NCBI RefSeq assembly: GCF_042688525.2 | Contig: NZ_JBHWAB010000001.1 | Span: 1,860,001-1,924,000 of the forward strand | Direction: 5' to 3' | Length of the DNA: 64,000 bases | DNA from: Haloimpatiens sp042688525 | GTDB taxonomy: Bacteria; Bacillota; Clostridia; Clostridiales; Clostridiaceae | Shown: positions 8,365 through 16,749 of the stretch, one piece after another | How the letters are laid out: every line of letters begins with the position of its first letter | Numbering within the stretch: the first letter of the stretch is position 1 | The notes under the pieces: generated by a model | Seen by the model: the letters and a program-made list of their open reading frames with translations, nothing else | The model's database searches: none | Told to the model about the DNA's origin: nothing | Program-made: the position numbers and the translations under genes

Positions 8365-9023
8365 TTCAGAAACATATAAAGACTGTTTCTTTTTTTGTTT
8401 TTTTGACGCGTTACAATAAGAGCAATAGCTTCCGCTGCTTTTGCTTCATAAAATAACTGTGCGGACATGCCTGTTCCTCTATAATTTTTCAGTTGATGTA
8501 ATAGCAATACCATTTCTGGAAAGTCGGTTGTTTCATTTATTTCTAGAAGAGCATTACGAGGATTAATATAGTTGTCTGAATATTTTTGTGCTAAGTAGTT
8601 ATCACAATATTTGGGTGTAAATTCAATACCTATTGATTTAATTGGTATGTTTTTATGAAAAACTGCTTGGTATTTATCTACTGACCACCAATAGCTTTTG
8701 ACACATCCAGCATTTAATCGATGATAAGGATTAATTTCTTCCCCAGATACAGACTCATAATATGAAATGCTTAAGTATTCAGGTAACTCATTTTCAAAAT
8801 AAAAATCTTCATGAAAGTAAAAGTCATGTATAACGATAGAAAATAAGTCTTTATGAGAGTAAATCCAATAATATCCGTTTCCTAATGTAGGGCTAAGAGC
8901 ATAACAAGTTCCCATAGAGTTAAATTTATCGCAAGATGAAATTCGAGTGAAACCTTTTTTTAAAAGAAAGGGCTCATGAAGTTGTTTTAATAGCATACAA
9001 ATCATCCTTTCTTGATTAGTCAC
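8301..9023 (-). CDS. AraC-family regulator, N-terminal sensing part (upstream frame)
   Basis: 240 residues as read. Residues 1-210 look like an AraC-type cupin/effector domain (YYWIYSHKDLFSIVIHDFYF, then a helical linker ending AIALIVTRQ). The last 30 residues (NSLYMFLKWIL onward) are an out-of-frame tail. In the -1 frame the same bases read QSLYVSEMDIEHIE, straight into the DNA-binding domain. On the minus strand the junction is GTC-A7-C-A7-G and the zero frame crosses A_AAA_AAC, a classical -1 slippery heptamer. It is therefore a one-base mutation, a sequencing error or a programmed frameshift. It diverges from an ABC exporter pair, a context like other AraC-regulated exporter/siderophore transporter loci. 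Confidence 0.85.
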   Translation of the reverse strand: MTNQERMICMLLKQLHEPFLLKKGFTRISSCDKFNSMGTCYALSPTLGNGYYWIYSHKDLFSIVIHDFYFHEDFYFENELPEYLSISYYESVSGEEINPYHRLNAGCVKSYWWSVDKYQAVFHKNIPIKSIGIEFTPKYCDNYLAQKYSDNYINPRNALLEINETTDFPEMVLLLHQLKNYRGTGMSAQLFYEAKAAEAIALIVTRQKNKKRNSLYMFLKWILNILKMLFLTSMTTMLII

Positions 9024-9026
9024 GAT

Positions 9027-9048
9027 AAGTTCACGATTAGACGAACTT
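9027..9048. promoter_or_regulatory. Inverted repeat upstream of araC start
   Basis: AAGTTC and GAACTT are separated by 10 bases just before the araC start codon, in the divergent araC/ABC control region. It could be an operator or a leader hairpin. The remaining control region (9049-9371) holds only the relic at 9214. Confidence 0.35.
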
Positions 9049-9213
9049 AGCTGATAAACATTCTCATTACAAAGTTTAAGGTCTATAATAATATATGTGG
9101 TTAGAAAAACTAACTACTCACAATGATAAAGCTGAGCGTATTTATTGTCAATTGAATTTAAAGAAAATATATATTTTTGAATTGTTAGTGCACTAATTTA
9201 AAGGAGGGCTTTT

Positions 9214-9234
9214 ATGTCTAATCAAGCAAAATAA
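9214..9234 (+). pseudogene. Relic 5' end of a lost gene
   Basis: A near-perfect ribosome site AAAGGAGGG precedes an ATG opening a six-codon frame (MSNQAK, stop). One base on, the reading continues NKPVSRLIS, much like the N-termini of ABC exporter subunits such as the next gene (KNKSKGLSRLFDF). It is probably a degenerate start of an earlier gene copy, or a tiny leader peptide. Confidence 0.3.
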
Positions 9235-9371
9235 TAAACCAGTTTCAAGATTAATTTCAGTGAAATAATTATTAAATAAGAGTTTTGTATTAAAAAATAT
9301 ATCTATTTATGATATGTAATTATAAATTGATATGAAAATAACAAAATGTATTAAGGAAAGAAGGGAACCAT

Positions 9372-11159
9372 ATGAAAAAAAATAAATCAAAGGGCTTAAG
9401 TAGATTATTTGATTTTGCAGGAAATCGAAGCCCTCTTATTATAATTGGATGCATTTTATCAGGAATAAGTGCAATATTATCAATACTACCATTTATTTGT
9501 ATATGGTTTGTTGCTAGAGATATATTTAATTCTTTACCAAATTTATCTGATACAAGTGGTATTGTAAGCTATGGATGGTGGGCAATAACATTTGCTGTAT
9601 TAAGTATTGTACTTTATTTTGGAGGATTAATGTGTACTCATCTTGCAGCTTTTAGAGTAGAAAAAAATATGAGAAAAGAAGCAGTACACAAAATAGTGGA
9701 TTTACCATTGGGGTTTTTTAGCAAAAACACAAGTGGAAAGTTAAGAAAAGTAATAGATGATAATGCAAGTTTAACACATGGATTTTTAGCACATCAACTT
9801 CCAGACTTTGTTGGAGCGATTATAATGCCAATAGCAATTATTATTATACTATGTGTATTTGATTGGAGACTAGGATTAGTTTGTCTTGTACCATTATTTA
9901 TAAGTATATTTTTCTTAAAATCAATGATGGGTGGTAGTAATGCAAATTTTATGGAAAAATATATGGATGCATTAGAAGAAATGAACTCTTCAGCGGTAGA
10001 ATATGTTAGAGGAATACCAGTTGTTAAAACATTTCAACAAACAGTATATTCATTTAAAAATTTTCATAATTCAATAGAACGTTATCGTGATTTTGCATCT
10101 GACTATGCTATGTCATGTAAATTTCCTATGGTAAATTTTTCGATTACAATTAACTTGCCATCATTATTACTTATTCCTATTGGAGTGTTATTTGCTTTAA
10201 ATGCGGGAGATTACAAAAAATTCTTATTAAATTTAATATTTTATATGCTATTTGCACCTATATGTGTTAATATGATGAATAAAATAATGTATTCAGGTGA
10301 AAGAATAATGATTGCTAAGGAAGCATTAAATAGATTAGATGGAATCATTGATTGTTCTCAATTAGAACAGCCAGAAAACTCCATAGAAATATTTTCTAAT
10401 AATATAGAATTTAAGAATGTATCTTTTTCCTATCCAGGAAATGATAATAAAGCAGTGAACAAGGTTAGTTTTACTATACCAGAAGGAAAAACTTATGCAC
10501 TTGTTGGACCATCTGGAGGTGGAAAATCTACCATTGCAAGTCTTATTCCAAGATTTTGGGATGTAGATAAAGGAGTTATTGAAATAGGAGGAGTTAATGT
10601 TAAAGATTTCAAAGAAGAAGATTTGATGAACAAAATAGCATTTGTTTTTCAAAATAGTAAATTGTTTAAAGCAAGTTTAAAAGATAATATAAAAGTAGCA
10701 AAACCAAATGCAAGCGATGAAGAGGTATTGAAAGCAGTACATTTAGCTCAATGTGATGATATATTAGCAAAATTTCCAAAGGGAATAGACACTGTTGTTG
10801 GTGAAAAAGGTGTATATTTATCTGGAGGGGAAATGCAAAGGATAAGTATTGCTAGAGCAATTTTAAAAGATGCTCCTATTGTTATATTAGATGAAGCTAC
10901 AGCATTTGCTGATCCTGAGAATGAATATCAAATTCAAAAGGCTTTTGAGATTCTTACGAAAGGAAAAACAGTTTTAATGATTGCTCATCGTTTATCTTCT
11001 ATAAAAGATGTTGATAATATTGTTGTTATAAGCGATGGAAATATTGTAGAGAGCGGAAAACATGAAGAACTTCTTAAGAAGAACAAAGTATATTCTAAAA
11101 TGTGGAATCAATATTTATCATCTATAGAATGGAAAGTGGAAAAGGAGGGAGTAAGATGA
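9372..11159 (+). CDS. ABC exporter half-transporter (permease-ATPase), subunit 1
   Basis: 595 residues. The N-terminal six-helix membrane domain spans about 20-310 and the ATPase domain about 345-580. Visible motifs are Walker A GPSGGGKST, Q-loop VFQNSKLF, signature LSGGEMQRISIAR, Walker B IVILDEATAFAD and switch IAHRLSS; all catalytic positions are intact. Type IV exporter fold, like multidrug or siderophore/peptide transporters. The ATG follows GGAAAGAAGGG. Its stop overlaps the next gene's start (ATGA), so the two are co-translated as a heterodimer. The divergent AraC regulator is probably its controller. Substrate unknown. Confidence 0.9.
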   Translation: MKKNKSKGLSRLFDFAGNRSPLIIIGCILSGISAILSILPFICIWFVARDIFNSLPNLSDTSGIVSYGWWAITFAVLSIVLYFGGLMCTHLAAFRVEKNMRKEAVHKIVDLPLGFFSKNTSGKLRKVIDDNASLTHGFLAHQLPDFVGAIIMPIAIIIILCVFDWRLGLVCLVPLFISIFFLKSMMGGSNANFMEKYMDALEEMNSSAVEYVRGIPVVKTFQQTVYSFKNFHNSIERYRDFASDYAMSCKFPMVNFSITINLPSLLLIPIGVLFALNAGDYKKFLLNLIFYMLFAPICVNMMNKIMYSGERIMIAKEALNRLDGIIDCSQLEQPENSIEIFSNNIEFKNVSFSYPGNDNKAVNKVSFTIPEGKTYALVGPSGGGKSTIASLIPRFWDVDKGVIEIGGVNVKDFKEEDLMNKIAFVFQNSKLFKASLKDNIKVAKPNASDEEVLKAVHLAQCDDILAKFPKGIDTVVGEKGVYLSGGEMQRISIARAILKDAPIVILDEATAFADPENEYQIQKAFEILTKGKTVLMIAHRLSSIKDVDNIVVISDGNIVESGKHEELLKKNKVYSKMWNQYLSSIEWKVEKEGVR

Positions 11160-12901
11160 GAAAATACTTTCAAAAGAAATTTGCTATGAGTGAGCAAGGA
11201 GCAAAAGATTTAGTAAAAGGAAGTTTATTAACTGCTTTAAAAAATTTAATACAAATGCTCCCAGTAGGTTTATTTATTCTTATGTTGTCTGAATTGTTAA
11301 AGCCATTATTAAATCAATCTTGGGATACTAAACCAAGTATTTTAAAATATTCTATATTAATTATTGTTGCTTTAGTAATTATATATATAAGTGAATATAA
11401 ACAATATACTAGTACGTTTTCATCAACATATAAAGAAAGTGCCAATAAACGTATTACTTTGGCTGAAAAACTTCGTTATTTACCACTTGCTTTTTTTGGA
11501 AAAAGAAATTTAGCAGATTTGACTAATACTATTATGGGGGATTGTGCATCATTAGAACATGCGTTTTCACATGCTGTTCCTCAATTATTTGGTGCTATAA
11601 TTTCAACAATAGTAATTGTTATATCTCTACTTTGTATGAACTTACGTTTAGGTATTGCAGTACTTTGGGTAGTACCAGTTGCTTTTATAATAATAGGAAT
11701 ATCAAGACATACACAAGCTAAGTCAAAAATGAAGCACTATAGATCAAAACGTATATGTGCAGATGGCATACAGGAGTGCTTAGAAAACATTCAAGATATA
11801 AAAGCATATAATATGAAAAAAAATTATATAGAAAAATTAGATAGAAAATTAGATGATTCAGAGAGTGCGCAAATTAAATCAGAATTAGCTACAGGGGTAT
11901 TTGTTACAAGTGCTCAAGCTGTATTGCGACTAGGTATTGCAACAACTATATTAGTAGGAGCTCATCTTTTTATAAATAAGGATATATCCCTACTTACATA
12001 TTTTATATTTTTGATTACAGCATCAAGACTTTATGATCCATTATCTGGTACTTTAGAGAATATTTCAGAGATATTTTCTATAGAAATTCCTATGAATAGA
12101 ATGAAAGAAATTGAAAATCAAGATACACAAGAAGGAAGTAAAAATTATAAAACTAATGGATATGATATAGAATTTAATAATGTAGCATTTTCTTATAATG
12201 AAAATGAACCAGTTTTAAAAGATGTTTCTTTTGCTGCAAAACAAGGAGAAGTAACAGCTCTTATTGGTCCATCTGGTGGAGGTAAAAGTACAGCTGCAAA
12301 ATTGGCAGCACGTTTTTGGGATGTGAATTCTGGAAATGTTACACTAGGTGGTCAAGATATCACTACCATTGATCCAGAAACTTTATTAACAAATTATTCT
12401 ATTGTATTTCAAGATGTTACTTTATTTAATGATACGATAATGGAAAATATTAGATTGGGAAGAAGAAATGCAACAGATGAAGAAGTTAGAGAGGCTGCAA
12501 AGGCTGCTATGTGTGATGATTTTATAATGAATATGCCAGAAGGATATAAAACTGTGATAGGTGAAAATGGCTCAACGTTGTCTGGAGGGGAACGTCAAAG
12601 AATATCTATAGCCAGGGCATTACTAAAGGATTCTCCTATTGTATTATTGGATGAGGCAACTGCTTCTTTGGATGTAGAAAATGAAACACAGATTCAAAAA
12701 GCTATTTCTGAACTTGTAAAGAATAAAACCGTATTAGTTATTGCTCACCGTATGAGGACAATTGCTAATGCAGATAAAATTGTTGTATTAGCAGATGGAT
12801 ATGTTTCACAACAAGGAAAACCAAAGAAATTATTAGAAGAAGGAGGTCTTTACAAGCATATGGTGGAATTACAAACGAAGAGTATGGATTGGTCGTTATA
12901 A
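11156..12901 (+). CDS. ABC exporter half-transporter, subunit 2
   Basis: About 581 residues with six membrane helices followed by an ATPase domain: Walker A GPSGGGKST, signature LSGGERQRISIAR, Walker B IVLLDEATASLD, switch IAHRMRT, all canonical. The frame is open from 11102, but AAAGGAGGG at 11141-11149 places the start at ATG 11156, overlapping the stop of subunit 1 by four bases. Both nucleotide sites of this pair look active, unlike the ABC pair at 35781/37508. Multidrug, peptide or siderophore transport are all possible. Confidence 0.9.
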   Translation: MRKYFQKKFAMSEQGAKDLVKGSLLTALKNLIQMLPVGLFILMLSELLKPLLNQSWDTKPSILKYSILIIVALVIIYISEYKQYTSTFSSTYKESANKRITLAEKLRYLPLAFFGKRNLADLTNTIMGDCASLEHAFSHAVPQLFGAIISTIVIVISLLCMNLRLGIAVLWVVPVAFIIIGISRHTQAKSKMKHYRSKRICADGIQECLENIQDIKAYNMKKNYIEKLDRKLDDSESAQIKSELATGVFVTSAQAVLRLGIATTILVGAHLFINKDISLLTYFIFLITASRLYDPLSGTLENISEIFSIEIPMNRMKEIENQDTQEGSKNYKTNGYDIEFNNVAFSYNENEPVLKDVSFAAKQGEVTALIGPSGGGKSTAAKLAARFWDVNSGNVTLGGQDITTIDPETLLTNYSIVFQDVTLFNDTIMENIRLGRRNATDEEVREAAKAAMCDDFIMNMPEGYKTVIGENGSTLSGGERQRISIARALLKDSPIVLLDEATASLDVENETQIQKAISELVKNKTVLVIAHRMRTIANADKIVVLADGYVSQQGKPKKLLEEGGLYKHMVELQTKSMDWSL

Positions 12902-12936
12902 TCTATATTTTAGTTGTTATTCCATATAGAATATAT

Positions 12937-13336
12937 CAGTTCTCTAGTCTTATGAATTTCAAAAGAGCTATTTTCTGATAACTAATTCCTTTGGAATGTT
13001 TGTAGAAAATCTCTTTTGAATATGAGTAACTCAACTTTCGCAGTAAAAAATATTGCTTAGCGAAGGGAAATGATATATTGCGTAAGAAACATTTGAACAA
13101 AGTTTACAAGTTCTTAGCTTTACGAATTTGAAAAAAGTTATTTTTTAATTACTGATTCCTACGGAATATTAATTAAAAAATCTTTTTTCAATATGAGTAA
13201 AGCTTAGAACTTGTTACTGAAGTGAAAGGTTTCTAAGCAAGATATCATTTCCCGCAGCGGCTATTTTTTATTTGCGAAAGTTGAGTGAGTAAGACTTAGA
13301 ATTTGTTACTGAAGTGACACGATTTCTAACACTATA
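12937..13336. repeat. Old palindromic element interrupted by a newer copy
   Basis: 12937-13029 matches the centre of the 256-bp element in diverged form (AGTTCTCTAG, then an apex stem ATTCC-TTT-GGAAT and ATGAGTAA). 13293-13336 matches the next part (ACTTAGAATTTGTTACTGAAG, TTTCTAA). A full copy at 13030-13285 sits between them, flanked by TGAGTAA on both sides. Confidence 0.75.
13030..13285. mobile_element. 256-bp palindromic MITE-like element, copy 1 (nested)
   Basis: It begins CTCAACTTTCG and ends CGAAAGTTGAG. Nearly the whole length folds back on itself: GGGAAATGATAT-ATTGC near the left, GCAAGATATCATTTCCC near the right, and an apex ATTCC-TAC-GGAAT. Target duplication TGAGTAA lies at 13023-13029 and 13286-13292. 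No coding capacity; mobilised in trans if active. Confidence 0.85.
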
Positions 13337-13370
13337 TAGATATTTACACTGCAGTCAAAAGCCTTAAAGT

Positions 13371-14339
13371 TTATTTATGTATAAGTTTTTTGATGTCTAT
13401 TTTTTTATCTTGAAGTCCATTTTTTATCATGAAATCTTGAGTTTTTTCAAGTTCTTTAATGTCCTTATCTTTTATTTCCATATCAAAATCATACCATTTA
13501 TACATTTCTTTTGTTTCTTCAATAGTTAGTCCAATTTCTTTTGATGCTATTTTTAATGCTTCTTCTTCATGCTCTTTCATAAATTTTAAAGTTTCCTTAT
13601 GAGTAGCTTTGAATTTATCTACTAAATCTTTATGATTCTTTAAAAAATCTCCACTAACTGCAGTTACTATTGTACCATCAACTATTCCTTCTCCATTTAC
13701 TACTACTTTTCCACCATTTTTTACAGCTTTTAAAGCAAGTGGACCTGCTAATAATGCAGCATCTACATTTTTATTATTTAATGCAGCAAACCCTTCAGGT
13801 AATCCCATATTTATAAAGTTAACATCTTTACTTGTTAAACCATTTTTTTCTAAAGCACCTACTAATAATTGATGAAGAACTGTGCCTTTAGGACCTGCAA
13901 TTTTTTTACCTTTTAAGTCCTTTGCTGTTTTTATATTTGGGTTATTACTAATTATCATAAAAGCTTTTGGTGCTCTACTATATATACCTATTACGTTTAA
14001 ATCTACTCCATTTGCTCCTGCTAATATAGCTGATGTACCACCAAGAGCATGAAGGAATTGTAAATCTCCTGAAGCTAATGCTTGAGTTTGTTTAGGTCCA
14101 GATGTAAGTTCGTGCCAATTTATTTTAATATTTTCTTTTTCAAAATTCTTATCAAAAGATTTTTGATCCTTTTCCAATATAGATGGCACGTTTAAAGGGG
14201 CCTTAACATATGTAAGGTTAATTTCTTTAGGGTTATCTTTCTTTGCGGACTCTTTCTTATTAGTACTTCCGCAGCCAACAAACATAGAAGTTGTTATTAG
14301 CAAAGTCATACATAATGATAAAATCTTTTTCTTTTTCAT
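13371..14339 (-). CDS. ABC importer substrate-binding lipoprotein (SsuA/NMT1-like)
   Basis: 322 residues. A lipoprotein signal peptide ends in the lipobox FVGC (Cys23), so the protein is anchored outside the membrane. The rest fits the SsuA/TauA/NMT1 fold: LASGDLQFLHALGGTSAILAGANG, IIISNNP-type strand, AKDLKGKKIAGPKGTVLHQLL, and a late NVDAALLAGPLALKA. Homologues bind sulfonates, nitrate, taurine or thiamine precursors. It is the last gene of a four-gene minus-strand operon after an ATPase, a permease and a hydrogenase-like protein. GGAGAG lies 8 bases before the ATG. The ligand is not predictable here. Confidence 0.88.
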   Translation of the reverse strand: MKKKKILSLCMTLLITTSMFVGCGSTNKKESAKKDNPKEINLTYVKAPLNVPSILEKDQKSFDKNFEKENIKINWHELTSGPKQTQALASGDLQFLHALGGTSAILAGANGVDLNVIGIYSRAPKAFMIISNNPNIKTAKDLKGKKIAGPKGTVLHQLLVGALEKNGLTSKDVNFINMGLPEGFAALNNKNVDAALLAGPLALKAVKNGGKVVVNGEGIVDGTIVTAVSGDFLKNHKDLVDKFKATHKETLKFMKEHEEEALKIASKEIGLTIEETKEMYKWYDFDMEIKDKDIKELEKTQDFMIKNGLQDKKIDIKKLIHK

Positions 14340-14371
14340 ATTAAACTCTCCTTTGTTTTTAATAATTTATT

Positions 14372-15082
14372 TTATAATTTTGAAAGTATGTCTTTTTTTA
14401 TATTTAATAATTTCTGAGAAGATATATCTCTTGGAAATTCTAAATCTATATTATACTCTTTTAAAATTTTTCCTTTATCCAAAATAACTATTTTGTGACC
14501 TATTAATAATGCTTCATCTACATTATGAGTTACAAAAACTATACCTTTTTTAGTCTCTTTGTAAAGTCTCAAAATTTCTCCTTGCATATAAGATCTAGTA
14601 AAAAAATCTAGAGCAGCAAAGGGCTCATCCATTAAAAGCATATTAGGTTCATAGGCTAAAGCTCTACCTATGGCTACTCTATGTGCCATTCCTCCTGATA
14701 ATTGAGAAGGATATGCTTCACCAAATTTTTCTAATTTCATAAGTTTTAAATACTTATTTTCGATATTAATATCTCTTTTATTCAAAAAGAAGGTTAAGTT
14801 TTCTCTAACATTAAGCCAAGGAAAAAGTCTACTTTCTTGAAAAACCATACCTATTTTAGGTTTAAATAAAGTATTATTGTGATAAAATTCTACAGTACCA
14901 CTTGTAACATCATCAAGATATCCTAAAAGTCTAAGTAAAGTAGTTTTTCCGCAGCCACTTCTTCCTAATATAACGGTAATCTTATTATCTTCTAATAAAA
15001 GAGTTAAATTATCTAAAATTTTAACTAACTTACCATTAATAGAAAATTCTTTAGTTACATTAGTTAATTTATACCCCTTCAT
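14372..15082 (-). CDS. ABC importer ATPase (SsuB/TauB-type)
   Basis: 236 residues. Walker A GRSGCGKTT, Q-loop MVFQESRLFPWLNV, signature LSGGMAHRVAIGRAL, Walker B NMLLMDEPFAALD and switch VTHNVDEAL are all intact. The Q-loop wording and the EPFAALD stretch are typical of the nitrate/sulfonate/taurine ATPases, which power uptake together with the adjacent permease and binding protein. The ATG, with GAGGTGA upstream, lies inside the end of the permease gene (14-base overlap), which indicates translational coupling. Confidence 0.92.
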   Translation of the reverse strand: MKGYKLTNVTKEFSINGKLVKILDNLTLLLEDNKITVILGRSGCGKTTLLRLLGYLDDVTSGTVEFYHNNTLFKPKIGMVFQESRLFPWLNVRENLTFFLNKRDINIENKYLKLMKLEKFGEAYPSQLSGGMAHRVAIGRALAYEPNMLLMDEPFAALDFFTRSYMQGEILRLYKETKKGIVFVTHNVDEALLIGHKIVILDKGKILKEYNIDLEFPRDISSQKLLNIKKDILSKL

Positions 15083-15839
15083 TATTACTCACCTCTTGCG
15101 TATAATTAAATTTATTAGTTAAAATACCAAATATCCAATCAGATAAACAACCAAGAGTACCTATACATAATATTCCTACTATAACAACTGATGAGCGTGA
15201 TAATTGCTGACCATCTAAAATTAAATATCCTAAACCTGAAGAAGCTGCTATCATCTCAGCACCAATTATAGCTCTCCAACTATAGCCTATGCCTAATCTC
15301 ATACCAACTAAAATATCAGGTAAAGCCCAAGGTATTACTATCTTTTTGAATATATTTATTTTACTTAAGTTAAAGGTTTGTCCAACTTCTATTAATTTTT
15401 TATTACAGCTTTCAACTCCATTAATGGTATTTAATAGGACAGGAAAAAATGAAGCTAATACTATAATTATTATCTTAGACTTTTCTCCTATACCAAACCA
15501 AAGTATTAAAAGTGGTACCAATGATAGTGGAGGTGTGTGTCTTAAAAATCCAAGTAGACTTTTAAAATAGTCATAAATATTTTTATTTACACCGAATATT
15601 ATTCCTAAAGGAATAGCTAAAAATATTGTTATAAAAAATCCTTCAAAAACCCTTAAGGTACTTATAGCTATATGTCTAAATAAATCTCCTGATTTTATTA
15701 ACACACTTGCTGCCAATATAACTTCTTTAGGAGTTGGAAGAATATAATGATTCCACCAATTCAAAATACTACCAATTATCCATATAATGAGTAGTATTAT
15801 TATAATTAAATGCTTTTTTAATTTATACACCATCTCCAT
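15069..15839 (-). CDS. ABC importer permease (SsuC/TauC-type)
   Basis: About 256 residues, with roughly six hydrophobic segments and the importer EAA loop (VGQTFNLSKINIFKKIVIPWALPDILVGMRLG), where the ATPase docks. The frame is open to 15923, but AGGAGG sits 8 bases before the ATG at 15839 (MEMVYKLKK), which gives a normal N-terminus. That start lies inside the end of the hydrogenase-like gene (17-base overlap). It forms the transmembrane channel of the importer. Confidence 0.9.
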   Translation of the reverse strand: MEMVYKLKKHLIIIILLIIWIIGSILNWWNHYILPTPKEVILAASVLIKSGDLFRHIAISTLRVFEGFFITIFLAIPLGIIFGVNKNIYDYFKSLLGFLRHTPPLSLVPLLILWFGIGEKSKIIIIVLASFFPVLLNTINGVESCNKKLIEVGQTFNLSKINIFKKIVIPWALPDILVGMRLGIGYSWRAIIGAEMIAASSGLGYLILDGQQLSRSSVVIVGILCIGTLGCLSDWIFGILTNKFNYTQEVSNNEGV

Positions 15840-16434
15840 TATTACATCCTCCTGAACAATATAACATTTCAATGATATCATAACTGTCTTGAGAAAAGCA
15901 TTCATTAAATTTATTTTCACCACTTATTTCTAAAATATTTTCAGAAATATCCCTAAAAAATCCTAATGGTATTGGAGATAAGTTACATTTAGAAGCTGTA
16001 GGTATACCAAATATACTGCAGAATTCTAACCAAGTATAAAATTCTATGCCTTGTTTATTTTTAAATATATCTTTTCCTAGTTGTTTTAAAGCTTTGCAAG
16101 GAGTTGTAATAATAAGATCATCTTTTTCTAAATCTTTTACATGAGAATTATACAAATCCCTTGCTGTATGAATTAAAATAGGCTCAATTTTAGGTATATT
16201 ATATTTACTTGTATCAATGTTTTTGTTTACATAATCAACAGCCATAGGACATCTTGTATCTAGTACAGGTTTTTCAGAATTTAATATTATATTTTTAAAT
16301 TTATTTTTAACCTTTTGAATTTGTCCATTAGTAGAGACTATTATGAAACCTTTTTCTGTAAGATTGTTTTTTAGATTGTCTAAGTCATTTTTATACATTT
16401 TTTCAACTACAGGATTTATCCAAATATAATGCAA
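15823..16434 (-). CDS. Small [FeFe]-hydrogenase H-domain-like Fe-S protein
   Basis: 203 residues. Three cysteine motifs resemble those around the [FeFe]-hydrogenase H-cluster and in the same order: DTRCPMAV (Cys62) for TSCCPxW, TTPCKAL (Cys113) for MPCxxKK, and LYCSGGCNNGDG (Cys193, Cys197) for CPGGCxxGGGQ. All four [4Fe-4S] ligands are kept, but the position of the proton-transfer Cys in TSCC is Arg61, and the protein is far shorter than the usual domain of about 350 residues. Hydrogen turnover is therefore unlikely; an Fe-S sensor, carrier or maturation-like role is possible. The start is TTG with AAGGGAGG 8 bases upstream. First gene of the importer operon, overlapping the permease. Confidence 0.6.
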   Translation of the reverse strand: MHYIWINPVVEKMYKNDLDNLKNNLTEKGFIIVSTNGQIQKVKNKFKNIILNSEKPVLDTRCPMAVDYVNKNIDTSKYNIPKIEPILIHTARDLYNSHVKDLEKDDLIITTPCKALKQLGKDIFKNKQGIEFYTWLEFCSIFGIPTASKCNLSPIPLGFFRDISENILEISGENKFNECFSQDSYDIIEMLYCSGGCNNGDGV

Positions 16435-16450
16435 TAATTAAACCTCCCTT

Positions 16451-16465
16451 TGAAAATAATTTTCA
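16451..16465 (-). promoter_or_regulatory. Fur-box-like palindrome
   Basis: TGAAAATAATTTTCA is a perfect 7-1-7 palindrome, matching the Fur consensus TGATAATNATTATCA at all but two symmetric positions. It lies between the predicted start point and the ribosome site of the hydrogenase-like/ABC operon, where a bound repressor would block transcription. Confidence 0.55.
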
Positions 16466-16477
16466 TTCTCATGTGAT

Positions 16478-16506
16478 ATATTATCAAATATTGTCGTATT
16501 AGTCAA
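16478..16506 (-). promoter_or_regulatory. Promoter of the hydrogenase-like/ABC operon
   Basis: On the minus strand TTGACT (16506-16501), a 17-base spacer and TAATAT (16483-16478) form a good sigma-A promoter, with its start point expected near 16471. The gap 16507-16749 otherwise shows only AT-rich sequence. Confidence 0.6.
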
Positions 16507-16749
16507 TTTCTTTTTAAATATGTTTTATTATGTAGAAAAATGCAATATGGTTTTAGAAAAAAATATAGCAGATTAACTTTAGATAAAAAAATTCATATTT
16601 AATTTTATATAAATATGGTATATATTTGTATGATATAATATTTTTGTAATTATCCTGTGAAATTTTTAAATGGCCATTAGTAAATAAATAGGTTATGGTG
16701 AAATTATAAAATATTATACACTAAAAATTAAATGCGGAGATGATAAATA

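Noticed and set aside
9372..12901. Naming the AraC-linked exporter a siderophore importer (YbtPQ/IrtAB-like)
   Set aside because: Gene order is suggestive, but no Fur box or siderophore genes are present next to it, and the proteins fit general exporters equally well.
15823..16434. Calling this a functional [FeFe]-hydrogenase
   Set aside because: It lacks the proton-relay Cys, the accessory Fe-S domains and much of the H-domain length, and no HydEFG maturases are in the window.
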